Of a stretch of DNA of 54,592 nucleotides, positions 1 to 8,876 are shown piece by piece. The notes beneath the pieces were generated by a model. That model did not search any database and was not told the DNA's origin. It was given only the letters and a program-made list of their open reading frames with translations. Origin of the DNA: SAR86 cluster bacterium AG-422-O05. Its GTDB lineage: Bacteria; Pseudomonadota; Gammaproteobacteria; Magnimaribacterales; D2472. The stretch is from NCBI GenBank assembly GCA_003213495.1, contig QCMW01000001.1, positions 990,704 to 1,045,295 on the forward strand, in the 5' to 3' direction. Each line of letters starts with the position of its first letter. Position 1 is the stretch's first letter. A program made the translations under genes and the position numbers.

Positions 1-197
1 AGTTTATATTTACCTAAAAAAGACCTTCTTCCAAAATTTTTAATTGTAATAGTAGATATGTTTGAATTGAAATTCTTAGCAATTGATCCATTGCATACTA
101 GAATAGTATCTATATTATTTATGTTTGTTAGAAGCTCATTAACATGTTGTTCAATTCCTGCAAAAGAATTACTTAGTACAAAGTGAACAACTTTCAT
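1..197 (-). CDS. Glycosyltransferase, N-terminal fragment (cut by window edge)
   Basis: Only the first 65 codons are inside the window; the reading frame is open to the left edge. The N-terminus reads MKVVHFVLSNSFAGIEQHVN, which resembles the first beta strand and glycine-containing loop of GT-B (family 4) glycosyltransferases, where a phrase like F-x-G-x-E-x-H-V starts the acceptor-binding half. The start codon overlaps the stop of the upstream ELM1-like gene (ATGA), so the two are translationally coupled and probably act in the same cell-envelope glycan pathway. The family call rests on the N-terminal pattern alone; substrate and linkage cannot be judged. Confidence 0.55.
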   Translation of the reverse strand, partial: MKVVHFVLSNSFAGIEQHVNELLTNINNIDTILVCNGSIAKNFNSNISTITIKNFGRRSFLGKYK

Positions 198-1105
198 AAT
201 AATTGATTTAACTTATATGCCACTTTTTCAACTTCAGCAAAAACATCGTGATAGATATTTTGTTTATGAATTTTTATGGTAGATAATCCATCTACCATAT
301 CAGATTGTTCAATGTATCCAATTTTTTTTTCTTCAATAAGACTATTTACAGTATTAACAACTTTATTTACCTTATTCTTAACATGCATATCAACTAAATA
401 TGTGTTTCCTTTACATGAAAGGCTTTCAAAAATCATATTAACGCTGTCTCTTGTAATTAATTTAGCAGATGACATATGAAGAATAGATTCGAAAGATATA
501 TCGTTATTTCTATAATCACAAAACATTAGCTCTTTTGTTTCAGTTAATTTAGCTATTTTATTATTCATTGTTATAGGTGTTCTTCTTGAATTAAATACAT
601 AATATTTTTTTTGAGGATATAAAGAGAGGAAATATTCAATTTGATCTAATATTGAATCTTCATCAAAATGATAATGCTTGTTCTTTCCGCCTACAGCTAC
701 GAGTATTACATTTTCATCAGGTTCATTTAATGAAACTTTGGCTAAAGATCCTTCAAAAAAAATAACATTTTTTGGATTTGTATATTTATTTTGATCATGA
801 GTTGGAGCACAAATAAGATCAAACCGATCTTTTTTAAAGGTAGGAGTTAATATTGCGACAGTTTTACAACTTTTTTTCTGAGATTTTTTTATATCTAATA
901 TATATGAGTAGGTTTTATGACCAGCACCGATTATTAAGTCGAAGAAATTTTCTTCAACAGGATCTACATATGTAAAAAATGGATGGAAGCCTTTTATATT
1001 TATATCTTGAATATTAATTTCGCGAGTTTTTGACAATTCGTCTAGCAAAATCTTGGCTTGCTTTTCATGGCCAGTATTGTTGTCTTTTATCCAAAGTATA
1101 TTCAT
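194..1105 (-). CDS. ELM1-like (mitochondrial fission ELM1 family) protein
   Basis: A 303-residue protein that begins NILWIKDNNTGHEKQAKIL, matching the 'D-x-x-x-G-H-x-x-Q' opening of the bacterial ELM1 family, which has a GT-B-like fold and usually sits among lipopolysaccharide or glycan genes. A second hallmark is the C-terminal TRDSVNMIFESLS stretch (around residues 217-229), equivalent to the T-x-D-S-x-x-M-x-x-E motif that in GT-B enzymes binds a nucleotide sugar. No signal peptide or membrane segment is seen, so it is probably cytosolic. It is followed at once (ATGA overlap) by a glycosyltransferase. The biochemical role of bacterial ELM1 proteins is not settled; a glycosyltransferase-like role is an inference. 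Confidence 0.7.
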   Translation of the reverse strand: MNILWIKDNNTGHEKQAKILLDELSKTREINIQDINIKGFHPFFTYVDPVEENFFDLIIGAGHKTYSYILDIKKSQKKSCKTVAILTPTFKKDRFDLICAPTHDQNKYTNPKNVIFFEGSLAKVSLNEPDENVILVAVGGKNKHYHFDEDSILDQIEYFLSLYPQKKYYVFNSRRTPITMNNKIAKLTETKELMFCDYRNNDISFESILHMSSAKLITRDSVNMIFESLSCKGNTYLVDMHVKNKVNKVVNTVNSLIEEKKIGYIEQSDMVDGLSTIKIHKQNIYHDVFAEVEKVAYKLNQLL

Positions 1106-1173
1106 TCTTATTTATTATTATATATACTCAGAATTATACATAGGTTAGATTACTGTTTGAGATTTGTATTCAG

Positions 1174-1365
1174 ATGAGCAATGAAAAAGAACTTAAAGAT
1201 ATAGCAATAGCTTTGATATCCCAATACGGAGAGGATGCTGAAGCCGTTGCTATGTTAAGAGCTGCTGAATACGCTGCAGAGCTTAATAATGAAGAATGGC
1301 TGAAGTGGGAAAAAGTTGTAAGCTTTATAAATACAATTGATCAGAGTCCTCATTTAGACGGTTAA
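1174..1365 (+). CDS. Small conserved acidic protein of unknown function
   Basis: A 63-residue, mostly helical, acidic protein rich in Ala and Glu (AVAMLRAAEYAAELNNEEWLKWEKV). It has no cysteine, no signal peptide and no membrane segment. It lies divergent to the ELM1-like gene and 39 bases before the HPP gene, in the same direction. Length, composition and the regular helix pattern suggest a real cytosolic protein rather than a chance frame. I do not recognise a function. Confidence 0.6.
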   Translation: MSNEKELKDIAIALISQYGEDAEAVAMLRAAEYAAELNNEEWLKWEKVVSFINTIDQSPHLDG

Positions 1366-1404
1366 AATTTATAAAAATATTAAAAAGAGTTAATCTATAT
1401 AGAT

Positions 1405-1863
1405 ATGAAACGTAATTTCCTGTCTGATAATATTAAAAATATATTGATATCATCATTTGGTGCCTTTATATGCATTTTCTTAATTGCATATACTAATTCT
1501 ATTGACGAATCTAATATTTGGCTTATTCCTCCTTTTGGAGCAAGTCTGGTTTTAGTCATGGCAGTTCATGATAGTCCTTTAGCTAGCCCAAAAAATGTTT
1601 TTTTTGGACATGTTTTGTCAGCTTCATCCGGCGTTTTAATGTTTTATTTCTTTGAGAATAATGTTCTTTCTATAGCCTTGGGACTTGCTTTAGCAATTAT
1701 GACTATGCAAATGACCAATACAATTCATCCACCAGCCGGTGCAAATCCTATTATTGCTATTTTAGGCGCAAAAACATTTGAATTCGTTATAATGCCAGTT
1801 GCTATAGGAGCATTATTTATTGTAATTTTTGCATTAATTTATAACAAAGTTTGGAATAGATAG
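1405..1863 (+). CDS. HPP family integral membrane protein
   Basis: A 152-residue membrane protein with about four hydrophobic helices. The family signature H-P-P occurs in the phrase TIHPPAGANPI near residue 110, and an earlier loop carries the typical IPPFGASLVL (around residues 41-50). HPP proteins of bacteria and chloroplasts have been linked to nitrite transport in cyanobacteria and plants; whether that holds here is unknown. The gene lies just upstream of bolA (11 bases) and may be co-transcribed with it. Confidence 0.8.
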   Translation: MKRNFLSDNIKNILISSFGAFICIFLIAYTNSIDESNIWLIPPFGASLVLVMAVHDSPLASPKNVFFGHVLSASSGVLMFYFFENNVLSIALGLALAIMTMQMTNTIHPPAGANPIIAILGAKTFEFVIMPVAIGALFIVIFALIYNKVWNR

Positions 1864-1874
1864 TAAATTCTAAA

Positions 1875-2180
1875 ATGAGCGAAATACAAGACATCATAAA
1901 AAAAACATTAATTAAAGAATTTAATCCAAGTATTCTAAAGATTGTTAATGAGAGTTATATGCATAGCGTTCCAAAAAACGCTGAAACACACTTTAAATTA
2001 GTAATAGTTAGTGATTCTTTTAACAATGTAAGCCAAGTAAAAAGACATCAAATTATATACAAATCATTAGAAGACATAATGAAGCAAATTCATGCTTTAT
2101 CCATAAATAGCTACGACGAAGCTGAATACTCAAAAAATCCAATTATTTTAGATTCGCCAAATTGTGTAAATAAGAAATGA
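1875..2180 (+). CDS. bolA: BolA family protein
   Basis: A 101-residue BolA-type protein. The diagnostic core HSVPKNAETHFKLVIVSDSF (about residues 31-50) is followed by KRHQIIYKSL and IHALSINSYDEAEY, aligning with E. coli BolA (H-N-V-P-A-G-S-E-T-H-F, then R-H-R-x-I-Y). BolA proteins bind monothiol glutaredoxins through a shared [2Fe-2S] cluster and act in Fe-S trafficking and stress responses. A CGFS glutaredoxin (grxD) is in this window at 29413. The stop overlaps the start of the following RND exporter (ATGA), so the two are probably translated together. Confidence 0.88.
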   Translation: MSEIQDIIKKTLIKEFNPSILKIVNESYMHSVPKNAETHFKLVIVSDSFNNVSQVKRHQIIYKSLEDIMKQIHALSINSYDEAEYSKNPIILDSPNCVNKK

Positions 2181-4696
2181 GAATCGATCTTAAAGATATA
2201 GGAAACTTTTTATTAGATAGATATCTATTAATTTTATTATTAGTTTTTACACTAACAATAATTACATCTATCGGTCTTAGTAATTTTAAACTTGATGCAT
2301 CATCTGATGCGTTAGTACTTGAAAGTGATGAATCCTTAAAAACCTATCGTGAGGCGGAAGATGAATTTGGAGATTCTAGTTTCTTAATTGTTACCTATGA
2401 ACCAAAGAATGAGCTTTTTTCTGAATATTCTTTAAAAAAAATTTCACAACTAGAGAGCGACTTAAAAAATATTGATGGAGTGGATTCAGTTTTATCAATA
2501 TTAGATGCTCCTATATTTTTTCAACCCAGAGTAGGGTTAAGTGAGGTATCAGACAATTTAAAAAATCTTACAGATGCAGGTGTCGATTTAAGTCTTGCCA
2601 AAGAGGAAATCATAAATAATCCAATCTACAAAGAATTAATTATTAGCGGCGATGGAAAAGTCACGGCAATGCAAGTTGTTCTAAAAGGTAATAAGGAATA
2701 TAACCAGCTTATAAATCTAAGATATGAGATTCTAGAAAAACTTGATTCAAGAGAACCTCTAACAAGCAAAACTACCAATCAATTACAAAATGATCTAGAA
2801 AATATTAATACACGAATTAGTGAGATAAACAATCAAGAATCTGAGTTTAATAAATTACTTATTGCAGAGATAAGACAAACTCTTGATATATATAGAGATG
2901 AGGCAACAATTTATCTTGGTGGACCATCAATGATTGCTACAGATATGATGGATTATATTGAGTCTGATTTAGTTATTTTTGGAACTGCAGTGGCAGTTAT
3001 ATTTGCACTAATGTTGTACTTATTTTTTGGCTCTCTGTGGTATGTATTACTGCCATTACTAAATGCTTTTTTAGCTACCTTTATTACAGCAGGATTTCTT
3101 GGTTTCATGGATTGGAAAATAAGTGTAGTATCTTCAAATTTTATTGCATTGCTTTTAATTTTAACTATTTCATTAACCGTACATCTTTTAGTAAAAATAA
3201 ATGAAATCAAACAAGAAAAAAATTTAAGAAATGCAATTGTTGAGGGATATGGTCAAATGTTTGCTCCATGCTTTTTTGCAGCCCTCACTACAGCTGTTGC
3301 ATTTCTATCATTAACTTTTGGTGAATTAAAACCAGTCATAGAGTTTGGCAAAATGATGGCTTTTGGTATCTCTATTGCCTTTATTCTTACCTTTACCTTT
3401 TTACCATGTGCTATTTATTTAGTGAGTAAAATTAAAACAAAAGACTATCTTTCACTGCATAAAATAACTTCCTGGTTATTAGATTTTTCAAACAACAATA
3501 AGATTACTATTGGATCTTCATTCATTGTTATCTTTGCTATTTTTTCATACGGAGTCTCTAAATTAGAGGTGGAAAATAGATTTATTGACTATTTTGATAA
3601 AGAAACTGAAATACATCAGGGCATGTATGAAATAGATTCTAAACTTGGCGGGACTGCAACACTAGATATTATCATCAGTGAACCTATAGAATCGGAAATA
3701 CCAGAAAAATCAAAGATGCAGAATATTGCAACGAATGTTGCTGTAATAGCAAATGATTTATCTTTTGATGATTTGTTTGAAGATGATTTATTTGAAGATA
3801 TGACTAGCGATGCATCTGGTTATTGGTGGAATACTTACTCTCTAAAAACACTTGAAGATATTCATGATTACTTAGACTCCATACCAGAAATTGGAAAAGT
3901 TCTTAGCGTTGCTAGTGGAATTAAATTAGCAAGAGAAATCAATGATGGCGAAGACTTAAATGACCTTGAATTAGCTTTACTTCGCTCTGTATTGCCTGAA
4001 GACATAAGAGAGACCTTATTATATTCCTACATTAACAAAGATGATTCTGTCGTAAGAATTTCTACACGAGTTAATGAATCTTCAGCTAACTTAAATAGAA
4101 ATGAGTTATTGGAAAAAATTAATTTTGACCTTCAAAATGAATTTAATTTAAAACCAGATCAATATGAAATTACTGGATTAGCTGTTCTTTATAACAATAT
4201 GCTTCAATCGTTATTTCAATCTCAAATAGGTTCTTTGTTAATAGTTTTTGCTGTTATATCAATTATGTTGCTTATAATCTTTAAGTCATTCAAAGTTATG
4301 GTGATTGGTTTAATACCTAATATTTTTGTAGCTTCTTCGGTAATGGGATTGCTAGGCCTACTAAAAATACCTTTGGACATAATGACTATCACTGTTGCAG
4401 CGATAAGCGTTGGAATGGCAGTTGATAATACCATTCATTACATTTATAGATATAAAAAGGAACTAAAGAAAACAAATTCTGTTCAGCATGCTCTTGAAAA
4501 TGCACACACGACGACAGGAAGAGCTATTTTTTATACGGCAACAACAATAGCGGCTGGTTTTTGTATTCTTTCATTATCCAATTTCTTTCCAACCGTTTTA
4601 TTTGGATTATTTACATCCCTTGCAATGGTGTTAGCATTTATTACATCTTTAACAGTGCTGCCTAATCTATTAGTAAAATACAAAGTTTTTCAATAA
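2177..4696 (+). CDS. RND superfamily (MMPL-type) exporter
   Basis: An 839-residue inner-membrane protein with the RND layout: one helix near residues 13-30, a large periplasmic loop, a block of five helices at about residues 260-420, a second single helix near 443-460, a second periplasmic loop, and a last block of five helices from about 675 onwards. It is shorter than AcrB-type pumps and fits the MMPL/HpnN-like lipid exporter branch. The second helix block contains the GMAVDNTIHYIYRYK motif (near residue 750), the usual polar relay segment with Asp. No adaptor or outer-membrane partner is nearby. Substrate is unknown; hydrophobic envelope lipids are usual for this branch. Confidence 0.82.
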   Translation: MRIDLKDIGNFLLDRYLLILLLVFTLTIITSIGLSNFKLDASSDALVLESDESLKTYREAEDEFGDSSFLIVTYEPKNELFSEYSLKKISQLESDLKNIDGVDSVLSILDAPIFFQPRVGLSEVSDNLKNLTDAGVDLSLAKEEIINNPIYKELIISGDGKVTAMQVVLKGNKEYNQLINLRYEILEKLDSREPLTSKTTNQLQNDLENINTRISEINNQESEFNKLLIAEIRQTLDIYRDEATIYLGGPSMIATDMMDYIESDLVIFGTAVAVIFALMLYLFFGSLWYVLLPLLNAFLATFITAGFLGFMDWKISVVSSNFIALLLILTISLTVHLLVKINEIKQEKNLRNAIVEGYGQMFAPCFFAALTTAVAFLSLTFGELKPVIEFGKMMAFGISIAFILTFTFLPCAIYLVSKIKTKDYLSLHKITSWLLDFSNNNKITIGSSFIVIFAIFSYGVSKLEVENRFIDYFDKETEIHQGMYEIDSKLGGTATLDIIISEPIESEIPEKSKMQNIATNVAVIANDLSFDDLFEDDLFEDMTSDASGYWWNTYSLKTLEDIHDYLDSIPEIGKVLSVASGIKLAREINDGEDLNDLELALLRSVLPEDIRETLLYSYINKDDSVVRISTRVNESSANLNRNELLEKINFDLQNEFNLKPDQYEITGLAVLYNNMLQSLFQSQIGSLLIVFAVISIMLLIIFKSFKVMVIGLIPNIFVASSVMGLLGLLKIPLDIMTITVAAISVGMAVDNTIHYIYRYKKELKKTNSVQHALENAHTTTGRAIFYTATTIAAGFCILSLSNFFPTVLFGLFTSLAMVLAFITSLTVLPNLLVKYKVFQ

Positions 4697-4705
4697 TATA
4701 ATCAT

Positions 4706-5815
4706 ATGGGTCCATTACAAGGTATAAAAATTGTTGAGTTCTCGGGAATTGGCCCTGGACCTTACTGTGGAATGTTGTTAGCAGATTTAGGTGCTGACGT
4801 AATTAGGATTAGCAGAAAAGAAACTGAGGGTTTGCAAAATAAATTTGATATTCATAATCGATCTAAAAGGACTATTACCGCTGACTTAAAAAATAAAGAA
4901 ACAGTTAAAGAGTTATTAAAATTAATAGAGCAGGTTGATGTTGTTTTTGAAGGGTTTAGACCCGGAGTTATGGAGAAGTTAGGTTTAGGGCCTGATGAAT
5001 GTTTTGAAGTTAATCCCAAACTAGTCTATGGTCGAATGACAGGTTGGGGTCAGGAAGGGCCTATGGCCAATCTTGCAGGCCATGATATTAATTACATTAG
5101 TCTTTCCGGAGCGCTTAATTCAATAGGTAGAAAAGATTCCAATCCTATACCTCCATTAAATCTAATTGGAGATTATGGTGGAGGTGGCATGCATTTAGCT
5201 TTTGGTATTGTTTCTGGCCTAATTCATGCTCTTAAGACTGGCGAAGGGCAGGTAGTTGATTCTGCTATGGTAGATGGATCGCTTTCTTTAATGTCATTTT
5301 TTTATTCAATGAAAGAAATGGGTCTTTGGGAAGATAACAGAGAATCTAATTTGCTTGATGGGTTTGCACATTTTTACGATACTTATGAGTGTTCTGATAA
5401 AAAATATATAGCAGTGGGATCTATAGAACCTCAATTTTATTCCGAACTCCTTGATAAACTAGAAATTGATGATAAGCAATTTCAAGATCAGCATAATAAA
5501 AAAATATGGCCAGAGTTAAAAGAAAAAATGGCTGCAAAGATTAAATTAAAATCTAGATCTGAATGGATTGAAATATTTTCAGACAGCGATGCATGCGTTT
5601 CACCTGTTTTAAGCATGGAAGAAGCTAAAAAACATCCACACAATCTTTCACGAGATGCATTTACTAATATCGATGGATTTAATCAACCAAACGCCTCTCC
5701 AAGGTTTTCTATTACAAATCTTGAAATCAAGCATAATGCTAAACCAATCGGCACTGATCAAGATGATATTTATGAGGAATTTAATTTAAGAAAAGAGGCA
5801 TTCATAAAAAATTAA
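4706..5815 (+). CDS. Class III CoA-transferase family protein, alpha-methylacyl-CoA racemase-like
   Basis: A 369-residue CaiB/BaiF-family protein. The N-terminus IKIVEFSGIGPGPYCGMLLADLGADVI is the classic opening of this family. The loop LAGHDINY (His near residue 125) and NLIGDYGGGGM (Asp near residue 152) match the catalytic His/Asp pair of alpha-methylacyl-CoA racemase (MCR), and the length is close to MCR (about 360). It would interconvert (R)- and (S)-2-methylacyl-CoA for branched-chain or sterol side-chain breakdown. A formyl-CoA-transferase-like role is less likely because of the GDYGGGG motif. It is 9 bases after the RND gene and directly before an orphan gene. Confidence 0.85.
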   Translation: MGPLQGIKIVEFSGIGPGPYCGMLLADLGADVIRISRKETEGLQNKFDIHNRSKRTITADLKNKETVKELLKLIEQVDVVFEGFRPGVMEKLGLGPDECFEVNPKLVYGRMTGWGQEGPMANLAGHDINYISLSGALNSIGRKDSNPIPPLNLIGDYGGGGMHLAFGIVSGLIHALKTGEGQVVDSAMVDGSLSLMSFFYSMKEMGLWEDNRESNLLDGFAHFYDTYECSDKKYIAVGSIEPQFYSELLDKLEIDDKQFQDQHNKKIWPELKEKMAAKIKLKSRSEWIEIFSDSDACVSPVLSMEEAKKHPHNLSRDAFTNIDGFNQPNASPRFSITNLEIKHNAKPIGTDQDDIYEEFNLRKEAFIKN

Positions 5816-5817
5816 TT

Positions 5818-6306
5818 ATGAAAAAAGCACTAGATAATTTGTTGTCAAAAAAACTAGAAACTAGATCGTTACAAATAAAAGTTCTAAAGGAGTATCTTGA
5901 AGAAAATGAAATTTTAATGAAACTAAATGAAATAATTCAATGGAATAATGAATGTCAATCTGAAAAAAATGATAGTTATAAATTAAAAGAATTAAAAATC
6001 CCATACGAGTTTCAATTTGACCCGATAAAAGATCAAACTTTATTTGCAGTAAATTTTGTTGATATAAAACACTCAATACCAGTACTTAAACTAATATGCT
6101 GCCATAGTCATATGAGACCTGTGACAATGTCTAACAGTAAAGTATGGAGTATTTTTTATTCCAAAACAGGTTTAGATGATGTTGCTCATAAATCCGTGAA
6201 TATATTTTATATTGACGCAGAGAATAGGATTGATTTGAGCGAGACAGAGATGTTTAGAGAATTAATGCATTTCTTTAGTATGTCTGTAAGTACTTGGCCA
6301 GAATAA
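5818..6306 (+). CDS. Uncharacterised protein, 162 residues
   Basis: Starts two bases after the CoA-transferase stop, so it is probably in the same operon. It has a lysine- and leucine-rich helical N-terminal third (LLSKKLETRSLQIKVLKEYL) and a more mixed alpha/beta second half with HSIPVLKLICCHSHMRP in the centre. There is no signal peptide, no membrane helix and no catalytic motif that I recognise. The Cys-Cys-His-x-His cluster (near residues 95-99) could bind a metal but is a single short cluster. Function unknown. Confidence 0.6.
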   Translation: MKKALDNLLSKKLETRSLQIKVLKEYLEENEILMKLNEIIQWNNECQSEKNDSYKLKELKIPYEFQFDPIKDQTLFAVNFVDIKHSIPVLKLICCHSHMRPVTMSNSKVWSIFYSKTGLDDVAHKSVNIFYIDAENRIDLSETEMFRELMHFFSMSVSTWPE

Positions 6307-6315
6307 AAATAAAAG

Positions 6316-7104
6316 TTAGCTGTTAAAGAAACTTTTAGAGTTGTGAAATGTTTGTTCCCTTAATTTAAGTTCATCAACATCCATCAGTATAGCTATAACT
6401 TTAGCAATATGACTCAAATTTGCTGGCTCATTTCTATTATTTTTTGGTTTATTTGGAAGATCTTTAGGCATTAAGTAAGGACAGTCAGTTTCAATCATTA
6501 ATCTTTCTAAAGGAATATTTTTAACTGTTTTACGTAGTTCAATGTTTCTTTTCTCATCACATATCCATCCAGTAACTCCTATATAACAATCTAGTTCTAA
6601 ATAATCATCTAACTGCTGTTGAGTTCCTGTAAAACAATGCACAACAGCTTTATTAATATCAGATGAATACTTTCTAAAAATTTTAATAAAATCATCATGA
6701 GAATCTCTTTGATGTAAAAAAAGTGGTTTATTTGTATCAATTGCTATTTTAATTTGTTCTTCAAATGCAAATATTTGCTCTTCATAAGTAGATAAGTTTC
6801 TAAAGAAATCTAGACCAGTCTCACCAATAGCGTGAGGATTGTTTATGCTTATTGCTTCTTTAAGTTTTTTTAAATATTCTGCATTGATTTCATTTGCGTG
6901 ATGAGGATGGACTCCAATAGTAAAAAACATAACTTTAATGAATCGATTGTATATCTCTAGTAATTTATCAAGATCACTTAGTCGACTGCAGATAAGACCA
7001 AATTTAGTAATATTATTAGCAACAGCTCTATCAATAACTTCATCTAGATCTTTATCAAATCTATCACTTGTAAAGTTACAAGCTATATCGGCAATTTCAT
7101 GCAT
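6316..7104 (-). CDS. tatD: TatD family metal-dependent nuclease
   Basis: A 262-residue amidohydrolase-fold enzyme. It follows E. coli TatD proper rather than the YcfH branch: the N-terminus DIACNFTSDRFDKD mirrors DIGVNLTSSQF, and the later phrase GVTGWICDEKRNIELR mirrors GITGWVCDERRGLELR. Metal ligands are visible in GVHPHH, AIGETGLDF, FLHQRDSHDDF, VVHCFTG and IETDCPYLMP. TatD is a Mg-dependent 3'-5' exonuclease involved in DNA repair after oxidative damage. The gene is convergent with the orphan gene at 5818 (9 bases apart) and divergent from the thioesterase gene (54 bases). Confidence 0.9.
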   Translation of the reverse strand: MHEIADIACNFTSDRFDKDLDEVIDRAVANNITKFGLICSRLSDLDKLLEIYNRFIKVMFFTIGVHPHHANEINAEYLKKLKEAISINNPHAIGETGLDFFRNLSTYEEQIFAFEEQIKIAIDTNKPLFLHQRDSHDDFIKIFRKYSSDINKAVVHCFTGTQQQLDDYLELDCYIGVTGWICDEKRNIELRKTVKNIPLERLMIETDCPYLMPKDLPNKPKNNRNEPANLSHIAKVIAILMDVDELKLREQTFHNSKSFFNS

Positions 7105-7158
7105 ATCTGTTTGTATTAATTTCTAATAACATAAATTATGAACTAAAATTAACTTATC

Positions 7159-8001
7159 ATGAATCAATTTGAAAGATTTCAAGATGCTATTAGCTTAGAG
7201 AATATTGAAGACAATAAGTTTGTAGTTAATCCAAATACTAATTATTTTGTAGGTAATACTCCTCATGGAGGATATTTAATGGCAGTGATGCACAAAGCAT
7301 TAACTAAGATATTGCCTCACTCAACTGCTATTAGCTCATCAGTTCAGTATTTAGATAGAATTGATGCGGCTCCTTTTGAGCTTGAAGTGGAAACTTTTAA
7401 AAGCAGTAGAGGTAGTTCGTCAGGTATTGTTAAGTTGAAGCAAAATAATAAAACGTGTACCACTTTTACTGGAATCTGTTCTGATTTTGAATTTATGAAA
7501 GGATATGATGGTTTGTCAAAGCCTTTGCCTGCAATATTCATAGACAAAGATAAGAAAGATTATGTAAAAATGAATTACGATAAAATTTCAAAAGGTTTTA
7601 CACCAGCATTTATCCAGCAATTGGAATGTCTAGTTCATCCAGATCATGCTTGGTGGAATAGAGAGTCAGATAACAATAAAGACAATGAAGCAAGATGTTC
7701 TGCGTTTTTAGAGATGGAAGGTGGAACGCCTGATCAATTTTGCTTATCTTTTTATTCAGATATTCTCCCACCTGTGGTTTCAAATAAGTATGGTCCCCTG
7801 GGATGGATTCCTACCATTACTCTAACAACGCATATAAGACAATTACCTTCAACACCTGAGGTTTATGCTGACTTTAAAGCCTCTGATATTAATAAAGGAT
7901 ACTTTGAACAAGATTGTAATATATGGGATTTAGACGGAAATTTAGTTGCTTCGAGCCGTCAACTCACTAGAATACTAAAATCAGAAGAAAAATTATCATA
8001 A
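7159..8001 (+). CDS. Acyl-CoA thioesterase, double hot-dog (TesB-like) family
   Basis: A 280-residue protein with two hot-dog halves. The first half has the phrase NTPHGGYLMAVMHKAL, the conserved G-G-Y-L-x-A entry of the TesB-like thioesterase family, and the C-terminal part has PLGWIPTITLTTHIRQLP followed by a Q/D-containing strand (DCNIWDLDGNLVASSRQL), where the family usually carries W-D-x-x-G-x-L-V-A-x-S-x-Q. It would hydrolyse medium or long acyl-CoA thioesters. It is the first gene of a long rightward run and could use a promoter in the gap to tatD. Confidence 0.8.
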   Translation: MNQFERFQDAISLENIEDNKFVVNPNTNYFVGNTPHGGYLMAVMHKALTKILPHSTAISSSVQYLDRIDAAPFELEVETFKSSRGSSSGIVKLKQNNKTCTTFTGICSDFEFMKGYDGLSKPLPAIFIDKDKKDYVKMNYDKISKGFTPAFIQQLECLVHPDHAWWNRESDNNKDNEARCSAFLEMEGGTPDQFCLSFYSDILPPVVSNKYGPLGWIPTITLTTHIRQLPSTPEVYADFKASDINKGYFEQDCNIWDLDGNLVASSRQLTRILKSEEKLS

Positions 8002-8024
8002 AATATTAACTAAAAGGACATCTA

Positions 8025-8876
8025 ATGCAATTTAAAGGTACAAAGAACTATATTTCAACAGAAGACCTAAGTATGGCTGTAAACGCAGCTAGGGCCTTAG
8101 AGAGGCCTCTATTAGTCAAAGGTGAACCTGGAACAGGTAAAACATTATTGGCTATTGAGGTAGCTAATGCGCTAGGTATGGATCTTATTGAATGGCATAT
8201 CAAATCAACCACTAAAGCTTCTCAGGGGTTATATGAATACGATGCAGTTACAAGATTGAGAGATTCTCAGTTAGGCGACGAGAGAGTTAAAGATATATCT
8301 AACTACATTAAGAAAGGAAAGTTATGGGATGCTTTTACGTCTGATAAACAGGTAGTTCTTCTTATTGATGAAATCGATAAAGCAGATATTGAATTTCCAA
8401 ATGATTTACTACAAGAATTAGATCGTATGGAATTTTTCTGTTATGAAACTGGTGAAACTATTAAAGCAAAACATAGACCATTAATAATCATGACTTCTAA
8501 TAATGAAAAAGAATTGCCAGATGCATTTTTAAGAAGATGCTTCTTTCATTACATTCAATTTCCAGATAGAGAAACAATGAATAAGATTGTTTCTGTTCAT
8601 TATCCAAAAATTAAGAAAAAATTAGTAAGTGAGGCTTTAGAAATCTTCTTTGATTTAAGAAAGATACCAGGATTAAAGAAAAAACCATCTACATCTGAAT
8701 TGATTGATTGGTTAAAACTTTTGCTTTCAGATGATATGCCTGATGAAATTCTTAAAAATGCAGACTCGTCTAAAGCTATTCCACCTCTTTATGGAGCCCT
8801 TTTGAAAAATGAGCAAGATGTCCAATTGCTCGAGAGATTAGCTTTTATGTCTAGAAGAGAGAGTAATTCAAACTAG
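8025..8876 (+). CDS. MoxR-type AAA+ ATPase
   Basis: A 283-residue AAA+ protein. Walker A is GEPGTGKT (near residues 33-40), Walker B VVLLIDEIDKAD (near 108-119), sensor 1 IIMTSNNEKELP (near 152-163), followed by an arginine-finger segment DAFLRRCFFHYI. A good Shine-Dalgarno (aaaagga) lies 7 bases before the ATG. The next gene is a CoxE-like VWA protein starting directly after the stop codon. MoxR ATPases paired with VWA proteins act as metal-cofactor or complex-assembly chaperones, as in the CoxDE pair. The target here is unknown. Confidence 0.9.
   Translation: MQFKGTKNYISTEDLSMAVNAARALERPLLVKGEPGTGKTLLAIEVANALGMDLIEWHIKSTTKASQGLYEYDAVTRLRDSQLGDERVKDISNYIKKGKLWDAFTSDKQVVLLIDEIDKADIEFPNDLLQELDRMEFFCYETGETIKAKHRPLIIMTSNNEKELPDAFLRRCFFHYIQFPDRETMNKIVSVHYPKIKKKLVSEALEIFFDLRKIPGLKKKPSTSELIDWLKLLLSDDMPDEILKNADSSKAIPPLYGALLKNEQDVQLLERLAFMSRRESNSN

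Noticed and set aside
2953-3210. Minus-strand ORFs inside the RND exporter gene (also 4222-4434)
   Set aside because: Antisense to a well-supported membrane protein, with no start signals or family features.
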